From the NCBI GenBank assembly GCA_035353175.1, contig DAOPZC010000014.1:16390-80389 (forward strand): DNA of 64,000 nucleotides, read 5' to 3'. The stretch's first letter is position 1, and each line of letters opens with the position of its first letter. Of this stretch, positions 33,954 through 42,596 are shown in pieces. A program made the position numbers and the translations under genes. The notes under the pieces are model-generated. The model made no database searches. It saw nothing but the letters and a program-made list of their open reading frames with translations, and had not been told where the DNA came from. Source of the stretch: DAOPZC01 sp035353175. GTDB taxonomy: Bacteria > Verrucomicrobiota > Kiritimatiellia > RFP12 > UBA1067.

Positions 33954-36900
33954 ATGCATCGTCCGTTGCCGCTCCAGCTCCTTTGTCTCGTCGGGTTCAA
34001 CGCCCTTGCCGCCTCGCCGAACCTGCTGGAGAACGGGAGCATCGATTTCTACGGCGCGCGCGACGCGAAAGCGGAGGGCTGGCAGCCTTCGCACTCCTCG
34101 CACATGGCAGCCAAGGCCGACATGGCCGTCTGCCGGTCGCCCGGCGCGTCGCTGAAGCTCTCGGTCGCGGACAGCGCGCCGGTCGACTGGTACACCGTCT
34201 CGCGCACCGTGCAGCCGCTGAAGCCCCGCGCCGCCTATACTCTCAGCGCATGGGTTCGCACAGACCGCGTGCGCGACGGCGCGGGCGCCTACATATCACT
34301 GAATTTTTTCGACGCCGGCGGCCGGCGGCTGGCCTACTCCGACTCGTCCGCGAAAGCCACAGGCAGCGGCGACTGGCGGCGGATCACCTCGACGGGGGCC
34401 GTCCCCGACGGCGCATCGACGATGAAGGCCCTGCTCACCCTCCACGGCCGCGGTACGGCGTGGTTCGACGACGTGCAGGCCGAGTGCGCAGGCGCGGCCA
34501 GCGCGTTTCAGCTCTCCGAGTCCGACGTGCGGCGGCGTGAGCGCGAAGCGGACGAATCCCGCCGTGCGGCGGCTTGGCTCGCGGCGCTGCCGCCCCGCCC
34601 AGCAGACCGGGGCCGTATCGCCGTGCTCGCGATGGATGCCCCTCCCGCACCGACCGCCTGCCCCTCCGACCCCGCGACACTCGTCGACGCCTTCACCGCG
34701 GCCGGGCATGCCGCGTTCGCGGCGACGCCCGAGCAGGTCGCAAACCGGTGTTTCCTCGACCCCGCGCAGATCGACCTGCTGGTGATCCCGTCCGGCGATG
34801 CGTTTCCCGCCGCCGCCCATCGCGCCTTGACCCGCTTTCTCCAGCAGGGCGGCGCGTTCCTATCGGCCGGCGGCTATGCGTTCGACCGTCCGCTCGTCCG
34901 CACCGACGGCGCCTGGCTCGATCCGGACGACTTGCCGATTCCCGATGCGCCGCTGACCCGGCTGATGCCGCCGGACCTCGCGTCGTGGCGCCCGAGCTCC
35001 AACCGTCCGGGCGGCCCGGCGCTGCGCGCCGTGGCCGGACCGCACGGCTTGTCCGGCGTAGAGCTCGTCACGCCCGGTCTCACCGGCTGGGACACGGCGG
35101 GCCTCTCCGGTTTCGGCACGAGCCTGCCCGCCGGCTGGGCCGTCACGCGCTTCTGGGCCAAAGGCGACGCACAGACGACGAAGATGTGGGTCGAGTGGTC
35201 CGAAACCGACGGTTCGCGCTGGCACAAAGCCGTCGAGCTGGGCACGGAGTGGCGCGAATACCGCATCACCCCCGCGCAGTTCTCGTATTGGCAGGACAAT
35301 CCCAGCGTCGGCCGCGGCGGAGCGGACGACGGCTTCCGTCCGGGAAACGCCGCGCACGTCAGCTTCGGCGTCGCCGTGGACATCGCGGAGCGCAACCAGC
35401 CGCACACCGTCGCACTGGCCGGCCTCGGCGTGCAGGCCGATCCGCTCGCCGACGCGCGTCGGCCGACGCCGCACATCAACACGCGCTGGGCCCGCATCCG
35501 CGATGCGCTGTGGCCTGAGCCGGAACAGATCGGCGTCTTCGACGGCGCGTTCCCGCTGCGCAGCGTGGCCGCGACGGCACCGGCGGAGGCGCAGGCGATC
35601 ATCGACGCATTCGACCTGAAGGCACCGCTCGCGGGCTATTCCGCGACCGCCATGCTGGGAGTGAACGGACACGGCTTCGGGCCCAACCGCGCCCGCTGGG
35701 TGCCTCTGCTCGCCTGCGCCGATGCGGACGGACGTCCGCGCGGCCACGCCGGCGCGGTCACGCATCATTACTCGGATTGTTTCAGCGGCTCCTCGTGGGC
35801 GTGCTTCGGCGTCACCAACCGCGACCTTTTCGCCCGAGGTTCGCCGGCCCTCTCGCAGGTCTTGCTGCCGGTGACCGAAACTTTGCTGCGCCGCTTCTAC
35901 GTCCATGAATCCGATGCCGCCTACGCCTGTTACCGCGCAGGCGAGACGGTGACGCTGCGCACGCGCGTCAGCGATTTCGGCCGCGAGCCCCACACCGCGG
36001 AAGTCCGTTTCGTGATCACGCCCGACGGCGCGTCGCGGCCCTGCGCGACGCTCACGCGCCCGGCCGCGGTGAAGCGCGGCGAAACGCTCGCGGTCGAAGC
36101 GGCGTGGCCGTTACCCGCAACCCCATCCGACTTCTATCGCGTCGACGTGGAGTTGTGGGAAAGCGGCCGGCGGGTGGACATCGAGGAAACCGCCTTCGCG
36201 GTGTGGAGTCCCAAGGTCATCGCCCGCGGCCCGGCGCTCGCGAGGGACGGCACGCGCTTCCTGATCGACGGCCGGCCGCAGTTCCTGATGGGCTGCCAGA
36301 ACTACTGGGGCCAGAACGGCTCGGTAACGGCGCGCGCGCCGTTGGGATTCGCGCACGACTACCGCGCCATGCGCGACGCGGGCCTGCGCTGGACGCGCTG
36401 TTTCGTCCCGTTCAAAACCGAAGAGGACAAGCGCATCAGCGATGCGATGGTGCAGCTGGCGCAGAAGTTCGGGCTCGTTTTCTACCACACGCCCAACCTC
36501 GGTAATACGGCCGATCCCGACACGCTTGCTCAGCAGCGCCAGACTGCGCGCGAGATCGCCGAGCGCTACCGTGACGTTCCGGGTTTCGCGGTCGACATCT
36601 GCAACGAGCCGTCTTTCCGGTCCGACGATGCCGCGCTCGTGAAATCGTTCGGACAGTCCGCCAAGCCCGAAGGTGATTGGGACGATCCCGTGACAACCGC
36701 GTTCTGGTGGCACATGACGCGGACGCAGCGCACATGGGCCGCGACCAACGCCGCCGCCGTTCACGCGGGCGATCCGGGCACCTTGGCCTCGGTCGGCTGG
36801 AGCCAGGGCTGGGGCCACGCGGGCAAGACGGCGGTCATGAAGGATCCCGCGCTCGCCTCGCTCAACCTCGACTTCACCGACCGCCACTACTACGGAAAGC

Positions 36901-38360
36901 CGGGGCCGTTCGCGGCCGAACTCAAGGACGTGGATCTGCGCGGACTCGGCAAACCTTTCATCCTCGGGGAATTCGGCGCCAAGAACCATCCGACCTTCAA
37001 GGCTGCCGATCCGTGGGGCATGGGCGACGACGACGCCTCGTATGACCAGCGTTTCTCCTATCTGGCGCATCACGCCTTCGGTCTCGGCGTCGCCTGCATG
37101 TCCAGCTGGCATTGGCGTGATCCCATGGAAGGCGTTTTCCCCTGCGGCCTCGTGCATCAGACCGGCGTGCCGCGTCCGACCGCGCAGCTCTACCGCGCGA
37201 TGGCGCTGACGTTCGGCACCTTGACGCCGAAATCGGTGACCCCCGAGGTGTATGTCGTCATTCCCGATTCCGGGCGGCAGAGCGGGCAGCGCGAGGCGGT
37301 GATCCGCGCCTTCCATAAAGCCTCCGATCTCCTGATCGCCTGCCGCGCGAATTTCGGCCTCTTGCCCGACGGCGCGCTCGACCGCCTGCCGCGCGAGGCC
37401 AAGGCGCTGATCTATCCCGTGCCGTTCGATCCGGACGACGCCGTAATCCGTCAGCTCACCCGCTTCGTTGAAGCGGGCGGAAACCTCTATGTCTCGGGCG
37501 ACCTCTCGTACGACGCGCAGCGCAAGCCGACGAAGCGCGACCGCCTGCCGCGCCTCTGCGGCGTCGAGGCCGTCGGCGAGCCCCGCGCGAAGCCCCTCGA
37601 ATGGCCGCCCGCTTTGAACGCAGACTCTTCCGCGCGTCCGTTCCTGACCGTGAAGGCGGCAGGCGCCGAGGTGCTCGCCGTAGCGGCGGGCACGCCGGTC
37701 CTGACGCGCAACCACCTCGGCAAAGGTCAGGTCTGGTTCAACGCCGACCCCGTCGAGCTGGACGTCTCGCCCACAAACGGCGCGTCCACGTATCTGGCCT
37801 TCCTCAGGTCCGCCGGCATCGGCGGCCTGCCCGACGCGCCGGATGCGCCCAGCCTGCACGTGTTCCATGTGCCCGGCGAGGATGCGGACGCGTGGATCGT
37901 GTCGCAGGCAAGCGGAACGCCTTGGCACGGAGAGCTGGGCGGATTCAATGTCGCGCTTCCCCACGGTGGCGAAGGCGTGCTGATTGTCGGTCGCGACGGG
38001 GCGCTGCGCGCGGCCGGCTGCGAGGGCACCGTCCGCAAAAACGGGCGCGAACTCCTGAGCGGGACGGCCCGCGTTTTCGCGGTCGCACAGGACGGCGGAT
38101 CGCTCGCGGACACGAAGCGTCTCCTCGTGCTGCCCATCGGTGCGGGCGACGTGCGGATCGCCCGGGCTGCCGCAACGAAGATGGCCGCCGAGGCGGGCGA
38201 GATTCAGAACGGCGTCTGGCGCCGCTTCGCACCGGTGCCGACCAGCCGTTCCTGCGAGATGCTGGTCATCGCGGCGCCGGCCGCCCACGAGCGCGACATG
38301 ATCCGCGTCACACGCCGCAGCTTCTGGCCCTTTCTTTTTCAGGACTCATGCAGGCCTTAA
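33954..38360 (+). CDS. Giant secreted clan GH-A glycoside hydrolase with N-terminal carbohydrate-binding domain
   Basis: 1468 residues from the ATG at 33954 (AGAAAGG upstream). A signal peptide ends near residue 20. Residues ~22-180 form a CBM-like beta-sandwich (A-Y-T-L-S-A-W-V-R-T, T-A-W-F-D-D-V-Q-A). The TIM barrel starts about 770 with F-L-I-D-G-R-P-Q-F-L-M-G and carries the acid/base E885 in D-I-C-N-E-P-S and nucleophile E1006 in I-L-G-E-F-G-A-K, the GH5/GH2-like pattern. After it comes a glutamine-amidotransferase-like segment (L-T-R-F-V-E-A-G-G-N-L-Y-V-S-G) as in GH42 domain B. Family is uncertain; it is clearly a retaining enzyme fold. It begins the forward gene run of the island. Confidence 0.85.
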   Translation: MHRPLPLQLLCLVGFNALAASPNLLENGSIDFYGARDAKAEGWQPSHSSHMAAKADMAVCRSPGASLKLSVADSAPVDWYTVSRTVQPLKPRAAYTLSAWVRTDRVRDGAGAYISLNFFDAGGRRLAYSDSSAKATGSGDWRRITSTGAVPDGASTMKALLTLHGRGTAWFDDVQAECAGAASAFQLSESDVRRREREADESRRAAAWLAALPPRPADRGRIAVLAMDAPPAPTACPSDPATLVDAFTAAGHAAFAATPEQVANRCFLDPAQIDLLVIPSGDAFPAAAHRALTRFLQQGGAFLSAGGYAFDRPLVRTDGAWLDPDDLPIPDAPLTRLMPPDLASWRPSSNRPGGPALRAVAGPHGLSGVELVTPGLTGWDTAGLSGFGTSLPAGWAVTRFWAKGDAQTTKMWVEWSETDGSRWHKAVELGTEWREYRITPAQFSYWQDNPSVGRGGADDGFRPGNAAHVSFGVAVDIAERNQPHTVALAGLGVQADPLADARRPTPHINTRWARIRDALWPEPEQIGVFDGAFPLRSVAATAPAEAQAIIDAFDLKAPLAGYSATAMLGVNGHGFGPNRARWVPLLACADADGRPRGHAGAVTHHYSDCFSGSSWACFGVTNRDLFARGSPALSQVLLPVTETLLRRFYVHESDAAYACYRAGETVTLRTRVSDFGREPHTAEVRFVITPDGASRPCATLTRPAAVKRGETLAVEAAWPLPATPSDFYRVDVELWESGRRVDIEETAFAVWSPKVIARGPALARDGTRFLIDGRPQFLMGCQNYWGQNGSVTARAPLGFAHDYRAMRDAGLRWTRCFVPFKTEEDKRISDAMVQLAQKFGLVFYHTPNLGNTADPDTLAQQRQTAREIAERYRDVPGFAVDICNEPSFRSDDAALVKSFGQSAKPEGDWDDPVTTAFWWHMTRTQRTWAATNAAAVHAGDPGTLASVGWSQGWGHAGKTAVMKDPALASLNLDFTDRHYYGKPGPFAAELKDVDLRGLGKPFILGEFGAKNHPTFKAADPWGMGDDDASYDQRFSYLAHHAFGLGVACMSSWHWRDPMEGVFPCGLVHQTGVPRPTAQLYRAMALTFGTLTPKSVTPEVYVVIPDSGRQSGQREAVIRAFHKASDLLIACRANFGLLPDGALDRLPREAKALIYPVPFDPDDAVIRQLTRFVEAGGNLYVSGDLSYDAQRKPTKRDRLPRLCGVEAVGEPRAKPLEWPPALNADSSARPFLTVKAAGAEVLAVAAGTPVLTRNHLGKGQVWFNADPVELDVSPTNGASTYLAFLRSAGIGGLPDAPDAPSLHVFHVPGEDADAWIVSQASGTPWHGELGGFNVALPHGGEGVLIVGRDGALRAAGCEGTVRKNGRELLSGTARVFAVAQDGGSLADTKRLLVLPIGAGDVRIARAAATKMAAEAGEIQNGVWRRFAPVPTSRSCEMLVIAAPAAHERDMIRVTRRSFWPFLFQDSCRP

Positions 38361-38699
38361 CCCGCAGGAACAGCCGCCATCCGGAGGAGAAGTCAGGATG
38401 AAGGAGTTGAAGCGCACCCGCTGCCGGGGACGCTCGCATGATCGCTTTTTGGATTTGGTTTTCGAGCCGATAACGGGCGGCCGAGACGTCCGCCCGTACC
38501 CGATCAGCCCTTGGGCATGCAACGTGTTGCAGGCGGGAAAAGTAGCGCGGGACGTCTCGGACCGCGCAGCCCATCCGCGAACACATTGTGCGTACCCCCA
38601 TCGCCCGGCCGACCAGCAGGTCGATGGTGGACAAGCGGCCCCGGTAAAGCGTAAACTCATGCCAGTTGGAAGGGGAGACACGGGGGGGGGACGGCTGAA
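38361..38699. other. 339-nt gap without a supported gene
   Basis: Several short frames exist on both strands, none with a good ribosome binding site and recognisable protein. A minus-strand frame (about 38308-38634) reads R-D-V-P-R-Y-F-S-R-L, faintly like the second helix-turn-helix of AraC proteins, possibly a decayed fragment. The end of the gap carries the G-rich ribosome binding region of the next gene. Confidence 0.4.
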
Positions 38700-40271
38700 A
38701 TGAAACGTATCGTGATGGCGGGGGCTTTTTTGACGGCAGGCTGGGCCGCGGCCGCAGACGGGGTGCTGAACCCTTATGCTGGCGTCGTGTGGGACCGTGT
38801 CGAGTACGTGCACTCGTTCTCGCACCAGCACGGCCATAGCCCCGAAGTGTTTTGGGACATGGGCTACCGGCATCTGCCGTTCTCGAACTACTATCCCTCC
38901 GAGCCGGTTTATCCTCTGCCCGCCGCGTTTATCCAGAAACATCCGGAGGCCGCCGGCGCGCCCAACGCCGAGCAGCACAGCACGACAGATTCCGGCGTCC
39001 ACTTCAACGCCGTGGGCAGCGTTTACACCACCGGCTACGGCCTGACGCCGCGACTTAAAGCTGGAGCAGCCCCCATCGAACAGGTGTTTCAGGGCGTGCA
39101 CGTCTTCAATCCGACAAACGCGCCCTGGCTCGGTGTCTACCGGCTCGATCTGGAGTTTGCGCCACGTGCAGGGACGGACGCAGTGGCCGCCGTCACGCTG
39201 ACGGTCGACGGCGCAGTCGAGACGCGCGCAAAAGATTTCGCGACCGTCGGAGACGGGAGCGTGCGGGAGCGGACCTTCGGCTCACAGTCGCCGAAGTCGA
39301 TTCTGTTGAAGACGCTGGCGGACAACATCCGCGTCAGGGTAGGGCTCGATCCCGCCACGACGCGAATCACCAAATTCCGGCTGATGCAGGGCACGAACCG
39401 CCCGTGGCGCGACGCCTTCCGCGCCGCGCTCGACGGCATGCTCTATCCCGACGCCGGCGGGCTCACCATCAATCATCCGGGCAGCAACCTAGGCGAGCTG
39501 CTCGCCCAGCTCGACTTCGACGAGCGGGTCTTGGGTGTCGAGGTCTGGAACCACGACGGCCTCTTCGGCTGTTCGCCGAGACAGCCGGAGGCGATGACCT
39601 ACTACGCCCAGTGGGACAACGTGCTGCGGACGGGCCGGCGCTGCTTCGGGTTCTTCGTGAAAGACCACTACCTCTACGGCCGTGGACGCAACGTGCTCCT
39701 GATTCCTGACTTCGCCAAGCTGACACCCAAGGAGCGCGAGCGTGAGGCGCTGCGCGCGTATCGCCAAGGCCGCTTCTTCGGGCTGCTCGGCGCGATGGCG
39801 ACGGGCGCGGACGGCAAGGTCGTCGCACCCTATGACCGCAGCGACTTCCGTTTCACCCGCATCGCGGTGAGGCAGAACGCCGACGGCTCGGCGGCTGGCC
39901 TGGAGGTCGCGGTCGGCGACGCGGACCGGACGAAGCGGCCCAACACCCAGATCCGGTTCATCACGGACCTGGGGGCCGCGCGCGTCGAGAACGCGGGACA
40001 GGCCTTCTTCGCGTTTCCGCGCGACGCCGACGGAAAGATCCGCTGCCGCTACGTCCGCGCCGAAGCCTTCTCCTATCCCGACACCCACGGGGGCGGGAAG
40101 CCCCTGACCCACGAGGCGTTCTCGGCGCTGAACGTTCAGCAGATCGCCCGCCTGAACGACCGGCTCGGCGACCTCTCACGCACGCTCGTCGATCCCGAGG
40201 GCCAAGAGCCCGTGGGCATCGTTGACATGCTCTTTTCGCAGGCGATCCAAATCAGGCCTGTTGGACCTTGA
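38700..40271 (+). CDS. Secreted protein with PHP-phosphoesterase-like features
   Basis: 523 residues with a signal peptide (1-19). I recognise no named family, but several features recall PHP-type TIM-barrel metalloenzymes: H38-S-F-S-H42-x-H44 near the start, N-H259-P-G, G-V-E281-V-W-N-H285-D, and D306-N-V-L-R-T-G-R-R, ending in A-L-R-A-Y-R-Q-G-R-F-F-G. A beta-rich insertion lies between the first histidines and N-H-P-G. Metal-dependent hydrolase activity is inference only. It lies between the giant GH gene and a concanavalin-like protein on the same strand, and so probably acts on the same substrate. Confidence 0.7.
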   Translation: MKRIVMAGAFLTAGWAAAADGVLNPYAGVVWDRVEYVHSFSHQHGHSPEVFWDMGYRHLPFSNYYPSEPVYPLPAAFIQKHPEAAGAPNAEQHSTTDSGVHFNAVGSVYTTGYGLTPRLKAGAAPIEQVFQGVHVFNPTNAPWLGVYRLDLEFAPRAGTDAVAAVTLTVDGAVETRAKDFATVGDGSVRERTFGSQSPKSILLKTLADNIRVRVGLDPATTRITKFRLMQGTNRPWRDAFRAALDGMLYPDAGGLTINHPGSNLGELLAQLDFDERVLGVEVWNHDGLFGCSPRQPEAMTYYAQWDNVLRTGRRCFGFFVKDHYLYGRGRNVLLIPDFAKLTPKEREREALRAYRQGRFFGLLGAMATGADGKVVAPYDRSDFRFTRIAVRQNADGSAAGLEVAVGDADRTKRPNTQIRFITDLGAARVENAGQAFFAFPRDADGKIRCRYVRAEAFSYPDTHGGGKPLTHEAFSALNVQQIARLNDRLGDLSRTLVDPEGQEPVGIVDMLFSQAIQIRPVGP

Positions 40272-40287
40272 ACACGAAGGAGTGATC

Positions 40288-40953
40288 ATGAGTCGTTTTT
40301 TCGTCTTTCTGCTGATGTTCGGCCTGCTGACGGTGTCGCAACCGGCCCGGGCTGAATCGCTGTCGTGGCGCTTCACACCGGATGGCTGGAAACCGGAGGA
40401 GTGGTTTCTGATCAAGAGCCCGCGCTTTGACCACTTTGGCAAATGGGTGCAACAGGACGACTGTATCCGGAACGAGGTGCCCGCCGGCGTTTCGCCCGAC
40501 GACCTCCAGGGCAAGCGCGCCGGTGAAACCTACACGAGCATGGTCTACGCGAAGCCTTTCACGGGAGACCTGCGTGTGACGACTGAACTGGCGTTTGCCC
40601 ACCGCATGGCGCCGCTCGTGGTGCTGGCACCCGCCCTCGGTAAGGACGCCGCCGGCCGACCCGAATACCGCGAGCATTTCGAAATCTGCGTTTACGACGA
40701 AGGCGTCAACGTCTGGCACCACACCTTCGCGGACGGGAAGCCCTCTTGGACAAAAGCCGCCTTCGCTAAATTCCCCCTCAAACCAGACACGCGACACACG
40801 CTCGCGGTCGAGATCAAAGGCCGGCAGGTCATCGTCAGGATCGACGGACACGAGTTCGGTTACACCGAAGCGGCGTTGCCGAAAACCGTCTACGTGGGCA
40901 TCACGGGCTGCGAGGGCGTGAACGCCTTCTACGGCATGACGGTCGCTCAATAA
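40288..40953 (+). CDS. Secreted concanavalin/LamG-like protein
   Basis: 221 residues from the ATG at 40288 (GAAGGA upstream), 16 nt after the previous gene. A signal peptide covers 1-22. The mature protein is a predicted beta-sandwich, with F-E-I-C-V-Y-D-E-G-V-N-V-W and H-T-L-A-V-E-I-K-G-R-Q-V-I-V-R-I-D-G, typical of LamG or DUF1080-like jelly rolls. No catalytic glutamate pair is visible, so a carbohydrate-binding role is likely. It belongs to the forward gene run. Confidence 0.75.
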   Translation: MSRFFVFLLMFGLLTVSQPARAESLSWRFTPDGWKPEEWFLIKSPRFDHFGKWVQQDDCIRNEVPAGVSPDDLQGKRAGETYTSMVYAKPFTGDLRVTTELAFAHRMAPLVVLAPALGKDAAGRPEYREHFEICVYDEGVNVWHHTFADGKPSWTKAAFAKFPLKPDTRHTLAVEIKGRQVIVRIDGHEFGYTEAALPKTVYVGITGCEGVNAFYGMTVAQ

Positions 40954-40994
40954 AGTTGTTGCAGACTTACACTTTTACCATTGGGAGCTCAGAC

Positions 40995-42497
40995 ATGTCA
41001 GAGACAACCCGGCGTTCCTTTTTGATGTCTTCGGCCTACGGTGTATCGGGTGCCGTCGCGCTGTCCCAGACGGCCTGTGGCGCGTCTGCACCGGCCAATC
41101 CGTCGGTGGACACGGACGGCGTTTACCGGCTCACCCGCGCGATTCCCGCAGAGGGCGGCTACGATCTCGTCGTGGCGGGAGGCGGGCCGGCGGGAACGGC
41201 GGCGGCGGTTTGCGCGGCGCGTCTCGGCATAAAGGTGTTGCTGGTGGAGGCGACCGGTTGTCTCGGCGGCATGGGCACGTCGGGTCTGGTCACCGCTTTC
41301 GACCCGATGGCCGACGGTGCGCGCATGCTGGTCGGAGGCCTCATGCGCGAGATCGTCACTTCCATGCACACGCGCGGATTTCTCGGGCCGCACGTGACGG
41401 AAGATTTTTACAGCAAACGCTATCTCTGCTGGACGCCGTTCCGCGTCGAAGGTTACAAGCTGATGCTCGACGAGCTGGTGACGGCCGCCAACGTAGAGGT
41501 CCGCTTCCACACGCGCGTCGTGGAGGCGGACGCGAACGCGGCTGGCCATACGCTGAACGGCGTGATTTTGCAGAACATCGAAGGCCTTCGCTATGTCCGT
41601 GCGAAAACGTTTGTGGACGCCACCGGCGACGCGGTCCTGTCGACGCTCTGCGGCGTGCCGTGCCGCGAGGCCGGGCGCGACACCCCCAACATCATGCCGC
41701 CGACGCTCTGCGCGCAGCTCGGCGGCATCGACTGGACGCGGGCCAAGAAAGCCAACCAGCAGGCGCTGATCGAGACGGCCATTCAAGACGGTCATTTCAG
41801 CGCGAAAGATCGCCACGTGCCGGGGCTGATCCAGGTCGGCGAGACAACCGGCATGCTGAACGCGGGACACATCTTCCGCATGAACGCGGTTCGCTGCCGC
41901 AGCCTCAGCGAGGGCATGATGCGCGGTCGTCGGCTGGTGCAAGAGTTTCTCTCGTTCTACCGCAAGTACGTGCCGGGCTGCGAGAATGCGGAGCTGGTCA
42001 CCACCGGCAGCCTCATGGGCGTGCGCGAATCGCGTCGCATCGTCGGCGAATACGAGCTGAACTATGGCGATTACATCGCACAGCGGCAGTTCCCCGACCA
42101 GATCGGCGTATACAACGCGCCGGTGGACATCCACGTCTACGACGACACCGAGGCGGAGTATCAGCGTTACCATCAGGAGTACACCCAGGTCGGCCGGCTG
42201 AAAGCGGGCGAATGCTTCGGCATTCCTTACGGCATTCTTGTGCCGAAGGGCTGGCGCAACCTATGGGTTGCGGGCCGTTGCAACTCCAGCGACGTGCGCG
42301 TGCACGGATCCATTCGCGTGCAGCCCGCCGCTTCGATGATGGGGCAGGCGGCAGGTACGGCGGCGGCGCAGTCGCTCGCCACCGGCCAGCCCGCGTGCGA
42401 CCTCGATACCGCTGCGCTGGTCGCAACCCTCCGCCGCGCCGGCGCCTACCTGCCGCAGGAGAATCTCAACCGTGAGATGACGCGGGCCAATACGTAG
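40995..42497 (+). CDS. Tat-exported FAD-dependent oxidoreductase (PF12831-like)
   Basis: 500 residues from the ATG at 40995, with GGGAG upstream; the open frame to 40956 is not used. The leader has a twin-arginine motif (T-R-R-S-F-L-M) and A-L-S-Q-T-A-C, possibly also lipidated at C28. The FAD motif G-G-G-P-A-G is at 62-67, then V-E-A-T-G-C-L-G-G-M-G, D-A-T-G-D-A-V-L-S and the C-terminal W-V-A-G-R-C-N-S-S. Tat export fits folding with FAD before secretion. It ends the forward run after the concanavalin-like gene and is related to the protein at 1759-3105. It may oxidise a released sugar. Confidence 0.87.
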   Translation: MSETTRRSFLMSSAYGVSGAVALSQTACGASAPANPSVDTDGVYRLTRAIPAEGGYDLVVAGGGPAGTAAAVCAARLGIKVLLVEATGCLGGMGTSGLVTAFDPMADGARMLVGGLMREIVTSMHTRGFLGPHVTEDFYSKRYLCWTPFRVEGYKLMLDELVTAANVEVRFHTRVVEADANAAGHTLNGVILQNIEGLRYVRAKTFVDATGDAVLSTLCGVPCREAGRDTPNIMPPTLCAQLGGIDWTRAKKANQQALIETAIQDGHFSAKDRHVPGLIQVGETTGMLNAGHIFRMNAVRCRSLSEGMMRGRRLVQEFLSFYRKYVPGCENAELVTTGSLMGVRESRRIVGEYELNYGDYIAQRQFPDQIGVYNAPVDIHVYDDTEAEYQRYHQEYTQVGRLKAGECFGIPYGILVPKGWRNLWVAGRCNSSDVRVHGSIRVQPAASMMGQAAGTAAAQSLATGQPACDLDTAALVATLRRAGAYLPQENLNREMTRANT

Positions 42498-42596
42498 ACC
42501 GGGGCATTTGACGGTCGGCAACGGCAAGGCTGAGCCGAGCCGTTTCGCTTGGGGCGCAACATTCAGACAATCGGCCACAGAATTAGTTAAGCCTCT

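Noticed and set aside
36111..38288. 725-codon reverse open frame opposite the giant GH gene
   Set aside because: No motif, no ribosome binding site, Arg-rich composition typical of antisense frames in GC-rich genes.
38308..38634. Minus-strand frame with faint resemblance to an AraC helix-turn-helix
   Set aside because: Only one short segment fits, with no start site or second helix-turn-helix; too weak to call a pseudogene.
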